Part shown: positions 6,079 through 12,051 of the stretch, one piece after another | Numbering within the stretch: the first letter of the stretch is position 1 | Layout of the letters: every line of letters starts with the position of its first letter | NCBI RefSeq assembly: GCF_020216885.1 | Contig: NZ_JAIWON010000120.1 | Coordinates: 1 to 12,820, forward strand | DNA: 12,820 nt | Direction: 5' to 3' | From: Zymomonas sp. | GTDB taxonomy: Bacteria > Pseudomonadota > Alphaproteobacteria > Sphingomonadales > Sphingomonadaceae | Made by a program: the position numbers and the translations under genes | The notes under the pieces: generated by a model | What the model saw: the letters and a program-made list of their open reading frames with translations, nothing else | Told to the model about the DNA's origin: nothing | Databases searched by the model: none

Positions 6079-6747
6079 ATGAGTATATTTTCAAGAACTC
6101 GCGATATTATTGCTGCCAATGTTGTTGATATTCTCAACCGGTCAGAAGATCCGGAAAAAATGATCCGGATGATTATTTTGGAGATGGAAGAAACCTTAAT
6201 CGAGGTTCGGGCTTCTGCTGCCAAAACGATTGCCGATCAAAAAGAAATCGAACGGCAGGTTAGCCGTTTACAAAAAATTGAAGCCAACTGGCTGGATAAA
6301 GCCGAATTGGCCTTGAGTAAAAATCGCGAAGATTTGGCTAAAGCGGCCTTGGTTGAAAGGCATAAAGCCCAAAGCCTTATCAGTGATTTATCCGCCGAAG
6401 CAGAAAGCCTGAATGAAACGCTGCAAAAATCCGAAGGCGATATCATCAAACTTCAGAATAAGTTGAACGAAGCGCGCAGTCGCCAATCTATTCTGGCTGC
6501 ACGATATGCCGGAGCCAAACAGCGGTTAAAAATGCGGGAACTCTATCAAGGTTCACAAAGCGAAGATGCCTTTGCCCGTTTTGAAACGCTGGAAAGACGA
6601 GTCAATCTGGCAGAAGGTCAGGCCGATGCCGCCGGAATACGGGGCATGTCTTTGGAAGAAGAAATCGACAATCTTGCAGGGGACGACAAGATTGATCAGG
6701 AATTGGCCGAATTGCGGAAGCGGCTGCATAAAAAAGGAGGGAAATAA
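6079..6747 (+). CDS. pspA: phage shock protein A (PspA/IM30 family)
   Basis: Peripheral inner-membrane protein of the ESCRT-III-like PspA/Vipp1 family. It holds PspF inactive at rest and assembles on stressed membrane to preserve the proton gradient. At 222 residues it equals the E. coli length. The N-terminus (SIFSRTRDIIAANVVDIL) is the amphipathic membrane-binding helix. EDPEKMIRMIILEMEETL is the conserved first helix, and the rest is long heptad-like coiled coil (about 25-190). A short charged tail ends in KKGGK. The ribosome site GGAGG stands 7 bases before ATG, inside the end of the upstream TonB-C-like gene. The stop overlaps the pspB start by one base (TAATG), so translation is coupled. 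Control is through the sigma-54 promoter upstream of the first gene. Confidence 0.97.
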   Translation: MSIFSRTRDIIAANVVDILNRSEDPEKMIRMIILEMEETLIEVRASAAKTIADQKEIERQVSRLQKIEANWLDKAELALSKNREDLAKAALVERHKAQSLISDLSAEAESLNETLQKSEGDIIKLQNKLNEARSRQSILAARYAGAKQRLKMRELYQGSQSEDAFARFETLERRVNLAEGQADAAGIRGMSLEEEIDNLAGDDKIDQELAELRKRLHKKGGK

Positions 6748-7019
6748 TGGATTCGTTGGCACCTGTTTTAGTCTGCCTTATTCTGTTTATCGGCGTGCCT
6801 TGGATATTCCTGCATTATATTACCCAATGGAAGAAATCCTCTAGCATCAGTGCCGCTGACGAAAATCTGATTGAAGAGCTTTATGAGAGCGCTCGGAAAC
6901 TGGAAGAACGCTTACAGACGATCGAGCGTATTATCGCGGCTGAAAATAATGCGGCGGCCGATATCTATTCTACGTCGAAAGAGCCGGATTCATCTAGCCA
7001 TAGTACTCTTTCCAAATAA
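6747..7019 (+). CDS. pspB: phage shock protein B
   Basis: Small inner-membrane protein that, with PspC, senses membrane stress and draws PspA away from PspF. It has one membrane span (about residues 5-25), then HYITQWKK, a cytoplasmic linker, and a coiled coil (about 38-66, LIEELYESARKLEERLQTIERII) that matches the PspB signature. It has 90 residues, slightly longer than the E. coli protein because of a polar tail. The strong ribosome site AAGGAGG (6734-6740) lies inside the end of pspA, and ATG overlaps the pspA stop by one base. The RLQTIERIIA motif at 55-64 recurs in the last gene of this operon and in looser form in PspC. Confidence 0.93.
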   Translation: MDSLAPVLVCLILFIGVPWIFLHYITQWKKSSSISAADENLIEELYESARKLEERLQTIERIIAAENNAAADIYSTSKEPDSSSHSTLSK

Positions 7020-7036
7020 GCATTCAGGAGGAAAAA

Positions 7037-7420
7037 ATGGATTTTCGCCGCACCAAATTTTATCGCGATAAAGCCCATGGCAAAATATTGGGGGTCTGTT
7101 CTGGACTGGCTGACTATGCCGGTGTGGATGTCACCCTTGTTCGGGTTTTGACCGTTATCATGACCTTGGTTGGTGGCTTTCCTTGGATTGTCGTTGCCTA
7201 TTTTGTGACTGCGTGGCTGACCGAGGATAAACCCCGCGCTTTACAGGAAATGGACAGCGATGAGACCCGTTTTTGGCAAGATGTCAGAACCAAACCGACG
7301 GTCAGCCTCCGCAATGTCAAAAACCGTTTTCGCGATATCAATGGCCGTCTGGCAAAGGTTGAGACCTATATCACCAGCCAAGACAGACGTTTAGCCAAGG
7401 AAATAGATAATTTGCGCTAA
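7037..7420 (+). CDS. pspC: phage shock protein C
   Basis: Inner-membrane PspC-domain protein, partner of PspB in stress sensing. The N-terminal PspC domain (about 5-65) carries KFYRDKAHGKILGVCSGLADY, VDVTLVRVLTVI and a hydrophobic span around 36-60 (VIMTLVGGFPWIVVAYFVTAWL). The C-terminal half is soluble and charged, ending in a helix at 104-127 (RLAKVETYIT followed by RRLAKEIDNLR). AGGAGG (7026-7031) stands 5 bases before ATG, and the gap to pspB is 17 bases. The length of 127 residues is close to the usual size. Next comes a 41-base gap with a small hairpin before the last operon gene. Confidence 0.94.
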   Translation: MDFRRTKFYRDKAHGKILGVCSGLADYAGVDVTLVRVLTVIMTLVGGFPWIVVAYFVTAWLTEDKPRALQEMDSDETRFWQDVRTKPTVSLRNVKNRFRDINGRLAKVETYITSQDRRLAKEIDNLR

Positions 7421-7421
7421 G

Positions 7422-7438
7422 AATGATCAACCATCATT
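7422..7438 (+). other. small hairpin between pspC and the last psp gene
   Basis: AATGAT and ATCATT pair across a 5-base loop, followed by a short T run then A run. Six AT-rich pairs make a weak structure. It could damp transcription into the last gene or protect the 3' end of the pspABC message, and it may equally be chance. Confidence 0.25.
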
Positions 7439-7461
7439 TTTAAAAAAACAGGGGATGAAAA

Positions 7462-7752
7462 ATGCATGGCAGTCAATGGATGGTGGTTATTATTGTGGCT
7501 TTAGTCCTGATAACAGGCCTTCTCAAATCACGTTATCGCTATCAGGGAGAAATAGTCGAAAATCTTGCTGAAAATGACAACATTCCACAAATGCAGCAGG
7601 AAATTAAGGCGTTAAAAGACCGCATTGCTACATTGGAACGTATTGTTACGGATAACTATCATAATCTGGCTTTGGATCAGGCTATTACTGCCTTGGATCA
7701 GCCGATATCCGAGAAGCAGAAGGGTGAAAACAAGGTTGTTCAGGCTCAATAG
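7462..7752 (+). CDS. small PspB-like membrane coiled-coil protein, last psp gene
   Basis: A 96-residue protein with one membrane span near the N-terminus (about 6-21, MVVIIVALVLITGLL), a basic KSRYRYQ stop-transfer, a linker, and a coiled coil at about 43-80. RIATLERIVT at 54-63 closely parallels RLQTIERIIA of PspB, and the T-x5-LA spacing after it is shared with the PspC tail. AGGGG stands 7 bases before ATG. It lies 41 bases after pspC on the same strand, with no clear promoter between, so it is probably part of the psp operon. It resembles PspB in layout but is shifted in sequence, and it does not look like E. coli PspD. It may be a second PspB-type subunit or an adaptor. Function is inference. 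Confidence 0.8.
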   Translation: MHGSQWMVVIIVALVLITGLLKSRYRYQGEIVENLAENDNIPQMQQEIKALKDRIATLERIVTDNYHNLALDQAITALDQPISEKQKGENKVVQAQ

Positions 7753-7784
7753 CGCCTTTGTTTTTTGATGTGTAAAATGTCACT

Positions 7785-7819
7785 ATCGGGATAATTCCCT
7801 GTTTTTAGCCCGATTTATA
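7785..7819 (+). terminator. possible terminator of the psp operon
   Basis: ATCGGG (7785-7790) can pair with CCCGAT (7809-7814) over an 18-base loop, followed by a T-rich stretch. An alternative short stem, GGGA/TCCC (7788-7799), is followed by TGTTTTT. Either could end the psp transcript, and neither is strong. Confidence 0.35.
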
Positions 7820-7886
7820 TTGCTATTTTTCCTTCGCTTTTGCCATAAATAGGGCATCTTTCCTTACTTAGTAAATGCTATAGGCT

Positions 7887-8291
7887 ATGACCACACTTGC
7901 CGATATTGAAGAAGAATATGATTTTTTGGAAAGCGATGATCGTTATCGCTTGCTGATTGATCTGGGACGACATTTGGAAGAAATGCCCGATGCGTTAAAA
8001 ACAGAGGCAACCAAGGTTAAAGGCTGTTCGGCTTCTGTTTGGGTCTATCCGATGCGGAAAGAGGATGGGAAGCTCCATTTTCTGGCGGATTCCAATGCAG
8101 CGATTACGAAAGGGATTATTGCCCTCGTTTTGATGACCGTGCAGGATAAAAATCCCGAAGAGATCATCAATACTGATATTGAAGTCTTGTTAGCACCGTT
8201 TGATTTAAAAAATCAGTTAAGTTCCAACCGGACGCAAGGTATTCCCAATATGATTGCCCTCATCCGGCAGACTGCGGAGCGTTATAAGTGA
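7887..8291 (+). CDS. sufE: cysteine desulfuration protein SufE
   Basis: Sulfur-acceptor protein that takes persulfide from the desulfurase SufS and passes it on for Fe-S cluster assembly in the cytoplasm. The 134 residues show the family frame. Early helices include YRLLIDLGRHLEEMP, followed by the catalytic cysteine C47 in KVKGCSASVW, ITKGIIALVL, and the closing NRTQGIPNMIALIRQTAERY. The ribosome site is poor (TAGG close to ATG). The gene stands alone from the suf operon, which is not in this window. Its stop overlaps the GTG start of the next gene by four bases (GTGA), so both are made from one message. It lies 134 bases after the psp operon with a doubtful terminator between, so a separate promoter is likely but was not identified. 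Confidence 0.95.
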   Translation: MTTLADIEEEYDFLESDDRYRLLIDLGRHLEEMPDALKTEATKVKGCSASVWVYPMRKEDGKLHFLADSNAAITKGIIALVLMTVQDKNPEEIINTDIEVLLAPFDLKNQLSSNRTQGIPNMIALIRQTAERYK

Positions 8292-8722
8292 TTTTATCGG
8301 CTCTTTTACTGGCGACGACGCCGGTCATGATTACCAAAACCGAACCTATCCCGCTTGAAAAGGAGACTGATCCTAGAAAAGGGAAGGCCAAGGATAAAAA
8401 CGGTTTTTATATCGGTGACCAACTGATTGCGCCCAATGATATTATTGATGCCCGCGCTTTGCCCCAATTAAAGGGTAATCCGATCATTATGTTGACGTTA
8501 ACGGGCGAAGGCACCGAAAGATTGACCGAGGCAACGGCCGGTAATGGATTCAGTCAGATGATTGAAATCCGTTTTAAAGGTGCTGTTTTAAGCCAACTAG
8601 TCTTAGGATCGCCTATCCGCGACAATGTTTTAACTTTTTCTGTGTCCGTCCCTTATCAAAAGGCGCAGAATATTGCCGCTGAAATATCTCAAAAACAGCC
8701 ACTGCCTGAATCAACCGAATAA
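8288..8722 (+). CDS. small exported protein resembling the SecD periplasmic head domain
   Basis: A 144-residue protein with a GTG start that overlaps the sufE stop (GTGA), which argues for translational coupling. The first 16 residues are hydrophobic (ILSALLLATTPVMI) and may serve as a signal peptide, though there is no basic n-region. Residues 64-133 resemble the SecDF P1 head subdomain. They show a strand IIMLTLTGEGTERLTEAT, then a strand pair around MIEIRFKGAVLSQLVLGSPI, then a last strand and a helix containing YQKAQNIAAEI in place of SecD's FTxxEAxxLA. There are no other membrane spans, so it is not a translocase. The proposed fold is read by eye. Function unknown. The coupling to sufE is notable because one partner is cytosolic and the other probably periplasmic. 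Confidence 0.72.
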   Translation: MILSALLLATTPVMITKTEPIPLEKETDPRKGKAKDKNGFYIGDQLIAPNDIIDARALPQLKGNPIIMLTLTGEGTERLTEATAGNGFSQMIEIRFKGAVLSQLVLGSPIRDNVLTFSVSVPYQKAQNIAAEISQKQPLPESTE

Positions 8723-8764
8723 TTGAGGCGGGATAATGTATAGAAATAATGTGATCGGGCAGGG

Positions 8765-9289
8765 TTAGAAGCTGCCGCGCTCTTCCCGATTACGAAGAAG
8801 ATCAAAGGCAGCCTGAATAGCATGGAAGCGTTTTACGGCTTTTTCATCATCCCGATTAAGATCGGGATGCCATTTTTTGGCTAATTGCCGCCATTGAATT
8901 TTTACCATCTCGAAATCGGCATCAGCCTCTAATTCCAAGACTTTTAGGGCCTCTATCACCTCATTAGAACGGCCATTTTCAGAGCCTGACCAACTATAAC
9001 TGGTTGATGAATATCCAGAAGCTTGTTGTTTTTCTTCCGCTTGACGTTTGGCGGCTTCTTCTTTGGATAAACCAGCAAAATAATCCCAATTGCGATTATA
9101 TTCTACAATGTGGTCTTCACAAAAATACCAACGATCAGGGCTGTTTGGAGATTTTGGGGCAGGGAAGTTACCCGGCTTGTCGCAGCCTTCACGGTCACAT
9201 AGTCTTACTTTCTGGGCGGCATAGTTACTATCACTGTAACCGCGCCAACGCGGAAAGCCCCAATCTCGGGATTTGGTATATCGAGCCAT
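8765..9289 (-). CDS. J-domain protein with C-terminal DnaJ domain and cysteine-rich N-terminus
   Basis: A 174-residue co-chaperone-type protein. The J-domain is at the C-terminus (about 112-172), with helix II QWRQLAKKW, HPD at 141-143, and helix III AVKRFHAIQAAFDLL. HPD should stimulate the ATPase of DnaK. The N-terminal half carries CDREGC, APKSP, and YFCEDHIVEYNRNWDYFAG, so three cysteines and a histidine could bind zinc. A serine- and glutamine-rich linker joins the halves. It lacks the G/F region, the CxxCxGxG zinc finger and the substrate domain of DnaJ proper, so it is a specialised J-protein. From memory, this layout is widespread in alphaproteobacteria. ATG at 9289 has only a weak AAGAA ribosome site. 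It follows rnpB on the same strand, 126 bases away, and converges on the sufE pair with no clear terminator in the 42-base gap. Confidence 0.9.
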   Translation of the reverse strand: MARYTKSRDWGFPRWRGYSDSNYAAQKVRLCDREGCDKPGNFPAPKSPNSPDRWYFCEDHIVEYNRNWDYFAGLSKEEAAKRQAEEKQQASGYSSTSYSWSGSENGRSNEVIEALKVLELEADADFEMVKIQWRQLAKKWHPDLNRDDEKAVKRFHAIQAAFDLLRNREERGSF

Positions 9290-9415
9290 AATATTTCTTG
9301 TTCTGCCTGTATGAGAATACCCCCGACCGAAGAATTGGCCAAAGTCGGAAAAATCAAGAATATAGTTTTTTTAGGAAAAAGAGGCAAATGACAAAGAAAA
9401 TCAACAGAGGTTATA

Positions 9416-9790
9416 CGCCAGAAGGTCTATAAGCCGGGTTCTGTCCACCAGCAAAGCTGGATAGGCGACCATTCATCTAAAACCGGAATTGCTTCCGGTC
9501 TTTAGCAACCAACCCGGATGACGGGGCGGAGCCAGCCCATATGCCATCCCTATTCGGTTTTGCTCCCAGTGGGGTTTACCTTGCCATTGCCGTTACCGGA
9601 AATGCGGTGCGCTCTTACCGCACCTTTTCACCCTTACTTTATTACCGAAGTAAAAAGCGGTTTGTTTTCTGTGGCACTTTCCCTGAGGTTACCCTCGCCG
9701 GATGTTATCCGGCACCGTTACTCCTTGGAGCCCGGACTTTCCTCCCGTATGTTAAAAACATACCGGCGGCCGCCCGACCTTCTGGCCGAA
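9416..9790 (-). ncRNA. rnpB: RNase P RNA (bacterial type A)
   Basis: Catalytic RNA that removes 5' leaders from pre-tRNA. Read on the minus strand, all universal blocks are present. GAGGAAAGTCCGGGCTCC lies near the 5' end (complement of about 9727-9744). GTGAAAAGGTGCGGTAAG with the following AGCGCACCGC lies in the middle. ACAGAACCCGGCTTATAG lies near the 3' end (complement of about 9424-9442). CCAGAAGGTC at the 5' end and GACCTTCTGG at the 3' end form a perfect P1 helix (plus-strand 9776-9785 and 9418-9427). The length of about 372 bases is normal. The exact ends are estimates from P1. Short plus-strand open frames across this stretch are spurious. No clear hairpin terminator follows the 3' end. 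Confidence 0.97.
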
Positions 9791-9793
9791 AGG

Positions 9794-9821
9794 GTGATAG
9801 CAAAAATCACCCTAATGTCGA
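9794..9821 (-). promoter_or_regulatory. candidate rnpB promoter
   Basis: On the minus strand TCGACA (5/6 of the -35 consensus) and TATCAC (4/6 of -10) are 16 bases apart. The -10 ends 4 bases before the proposed rnpB 5' end, so the start point would fall within a few bases of P1. An 8-bp inverted repeat, AGGGTGAT/ATCACCCT (9791-9813), overlaps the -10 and spacer. Confidence 0.5.
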
Positions 9822-9862
9822 GGATTATTCTTAGAAGCGGCCTTTAATCACGAAAAAGAGGT

Positions 9863-10795
9863 TTACTGATGCGGTAAACCGACAATCGCACGGGCAACCG
9901 CTTCGGGATCGAATGGGCGTAAATCATCCATGCTTTCACCAACCCCGATCGCGTGGATAGGTAAACCATATTTTTCAGCCGCCGCCACCATGATACCGCC
10001 CCGTGCTGTGCCATCGAGCTTGGTCATAATCAGGCCGGAGACACCCGCGATTTCTTTAAAAACCTCGATCTGGGAAAGCGCATTCTGACCATTGGTCGCA
10101 TCCAGCACCAGAATAACATTATGCGGGGCTGCCGGATTAAGTCGCCCTAAAACCTTTTTGATTTTAGCTAATTCATCCATTAGGCCGCTTTTATTCTGAA
10201 GGCGGCCTGCAGTATCTACAATTAAGGTATCCGTGCCTTGGGCTGTCCCTTCTTTAACCCCTTGGAAAACAAGGCTGGCGGCATCCGCGCCTTCGGCACC
10301 GCTGATAATGGGGATTTCCAGTCTGTCTGCCCAAACCTTCAGTTGCCCGATAGCGGCGGCTCTGAAAGTATCACCAGCGACCAGCATGACTTCGTAATCG
10401 AGTTCCTGAAACCAATGTGCCAATTTGGCGATCGTGGTTGTTTTCCCTGAACCATTGACCCCAATGACTAGAATAACTTGCGGTCTTGGGAAGGCATCAA
10501 TTTCGATCGGTTGAGCAACCGGCTTTAAAATTTTGGTAATTTCCTGCGCGACGACTTCGCGAACTTCCAATTCAGTCACGCCTTGCGGAAAGCGTTCACC
10601 CGCCAAACGTTCCCGAATACGCCCAGCCGTGCCGGGGCCTAAGTCACAGGCGATCAGGGTTTCTTCGATTTCATCTAGCGTTTCGTCATCCAAGGCCGCT
10701 TTTAACGCAATGGATGATAGATTTTCGGTTAACCGTTCAGATGTCCGCTTGAGACCAAAACCAATTTTTTTATACCAAGGTGTTTCTTCACTCAT
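9863..10795 (-). CDS. ftsY: signal recognition particle receptor FtsY
   Basis: SRP GTPase receptor that docks ribosome-nascent chains at the membrane with Ffh. The NG domains are complete: the N-domain helices (about 15-90), G1 loop GVNGSGKTTT (112-121), DTFRAAA, DTAGRLQNKSGLMDEL, TKLDGTARGG and the closing GVGESMDDLRPFD. At 310 residues it has almost no acidic A-domain, unlike the roughly 500-residue E. coli protein. Membrane binding would then rely on the short basic amphipathic start (WYKKIGFGLKRTSERL). The ATG overlaps the mtaB stop by four bases (ATGA), with GGGAAGAA as ribosome site inside mtaB, so it is the third gene of dapF-mtaB-ftsY. rnpB follows about 70 bases downstream on the same strand, with its own likely promoter. 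Confidence 0.97.
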   Translation of the reverse strand: MSEETPWYKKIGFGLKRTSERLTENLSSIALKAALDDETLDEIEETLIACDLGPGTAGRIRERLAGERFPQGVTELEVREVVAQEITKILKPVAQPIEIDAFPRPQVILVIGVNGSGKTTTIAKLAHWFQELDYEVMLVAGDTFRAAAIGQLKVWADRLEIPIISGAEGADAASLVFQGVKEGTAQGTDTLIVDTAGRLQNKSGLMDELAKIKKVLGRLNPAAPHNVILVLDATNGQNALSQIEVFKEIAGVSGLIMTKLDGTARGGIMVAAAEKYGLPIHAIGVGESMDDLRPFDPEAVARAIVGLPHQ

Positions 10796-12051
10796 AATTT
10801 CTTCCCGATCAGGCCATCTTTATCTGTGCCGGTCACCATAATGTCGACAATGCCGCTTGTTTCGACCGCTTCGCTTAGGCGAATAGGCGCAAATTGGGGT
10901 GTATGTCCACGTCCGCCTTCACCTTCCAACAAGACGGATTGCCGACTACCTACCAATGTTTCCAGCCATGCCGTTTGTCGGCGATTAGCGGCTTCCCTTA
11001 ATTTTTGGGCGCGTTCTTTAATCAAGGGCGTATGCACTTGGGGCATTTTAGCCGCAGGCGTGCCTTGGCGAGGGGAGTAAGGAAAAATATGCCCGAAAAC
11101 GATATCACATTCATCTATCATCTGTAGGCTGTTGGCGGCCATTTCCTCGTCTTCGGTTGGAAAACCGGCGATAATATCGGCACCGATTGCGATTTCTGGA
11201 CGGCGCTTTTTTAAACTGGCCACTAACTCAATCGCCTGTTCCCGACTATGCCGCCGTCGCATTCTTTTTAAAATGGTATTATCGCCCGCCTGTAAAGACA
11301 GATGAATATGCGGCATAATGCGTTCATCTTCGGTAATGAGTGCCATCAACAGGGGATCAATACCGTCAGGGTCAAGGGATGACAGCCGAAGTCTTTTTAA
11401 ATTTTTGAGCTTTTTCAGGAGAAAGGCGACTAATTCACCGAGATTACTAGGGCTAGTCAAATCTTGACCATAAGAAGTCAGATCGACACCTGTCAGAACT
11501 AATTCCTGATGCCCTTCATTGATAAGTTTTCGGGCGCAATCAAGAATATCCTCAAAAGAAGCCGAGCGGTTACGACCCCGTCCTTGCGGAATAATACAAA
11601 AACTACAATGGTGATTACAGCCATTTTGAACTTCCAAAAAGGCACGGCTATGTTCACTAAAAGCGGCAATGAGGTGGGGCGTTGTTTCCTTTAGGCTGTT
11701 GATATCTGTAACCTTTATGCGTGCCTCATCATCCTTCCCAGAAAAGGCAAAAGATTCAGCCTGATGCTTTTCGACATTCCCGATAACCCGTGACACTTCG
11801 GGCATATCCGCAAAAATTTTCGGGTCAATCTGGGCAGCACAGCCTGTAACCACAATACGGGCATTCGGTCTTTCACGACTTGCTCGCCTAATAGCCTGAC
11901 GGGTTTGTGCTACTGCGCGCGATGTCACGGCACAGCTATTGATAACGATCAAATCCTGACTACCGTCTTTATCTGTCAAAGATTGTTTAATGGCTTCGCT
12001 TTCGGCAATATTGAGACGACAGCCTAATGTAATGATATCCGGTGAACTCAT
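10792..12051 (-). CDS. mtaB: tRNA t6A37 methylthiotransferase MtaB
   Basis: Radical-SAM enzyme that turns t6A at position 37 of ANN-decoding tRNAs into ms2t6A. Cysteines for the second cluster are C11 (TLGCRLN), C40 (NSCAVT) and C71 (VTGCAAQ) in the UPF0004 domain. The SAM cluster motif CxxxCxxC is at C145, C149 and C152 (NGCNHHCSFC). A TIM-barrel core (HIHLSLQAGDN, GADIIAGFPTE) and a C-terminal TRAM-like part follow. CRLN and the overall length of 419 residues fit MtaB better than MiaB or RimO. I chose ATG at 12051 because it overlaps the dapF stop (ATGA). An in-frame TTG at 12066 is less likely. The ribosome site is weak, so translation probably depends on coupling with dapF. Its own stop overlaps the ftsY start. 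Confidence 0.93.
   Translation of the reverse strand: MSSPDIITLGCRLNIAESEAIKQSLTDKDGSQDLIVINSCAVTSRAVAQTRQAIRRASRERPNARIVVTGCAAQIDPKIFADMPEVSRVIGNVEKHQAESFAFSGKDDEARIKVTDINSLKETTPHLIAAFSEHSRAFLEVQNGCNHHCSFCIIPQGRGRNRSASFEDILDCARKLINEGHQELVLTGVDLTSYGQDLTSPSNLGELVAFLLKKLKNLKRLRLSSLDPDGIDPLLMALITEDERIMPHIHLSLQAGDNTILKRMRRRHSREQAIELVASLKKRRPEIAIGADIIAGFPTEDEEMAANSLQMIDECDIVFGHIFPYSPRQGTPAAKMPQVHTPLIKERAQKLREAANRRQTAWLETLVGSRQSVLLEGEGGRGHTPQFAPIRLSEAVETSGIVDIMVTGTDKDGLIGKKL

Noticed and set aside
8723..8764. Terminator between the SecD-head-like gene and the J-protein gene
   Set aside because: No convincing stem with a T run exists on either strand. Only a short ATAATGT direct repeat is seen.
9359..9390. 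Minus-strand promoter for the J-protein gene (TATATT with TTTGCC 18 bases upstream)
   Set aside because: The -10 is good but the -35 matches only 3 of 6 in an AT-rich stretch, so the call would be little better than chance.
9518..9847. Two plus-strand open frames of about 100 codons
   Set aside because: They lie across the RNase P RNA gene on the opposite strand and have no recognisable protein features.
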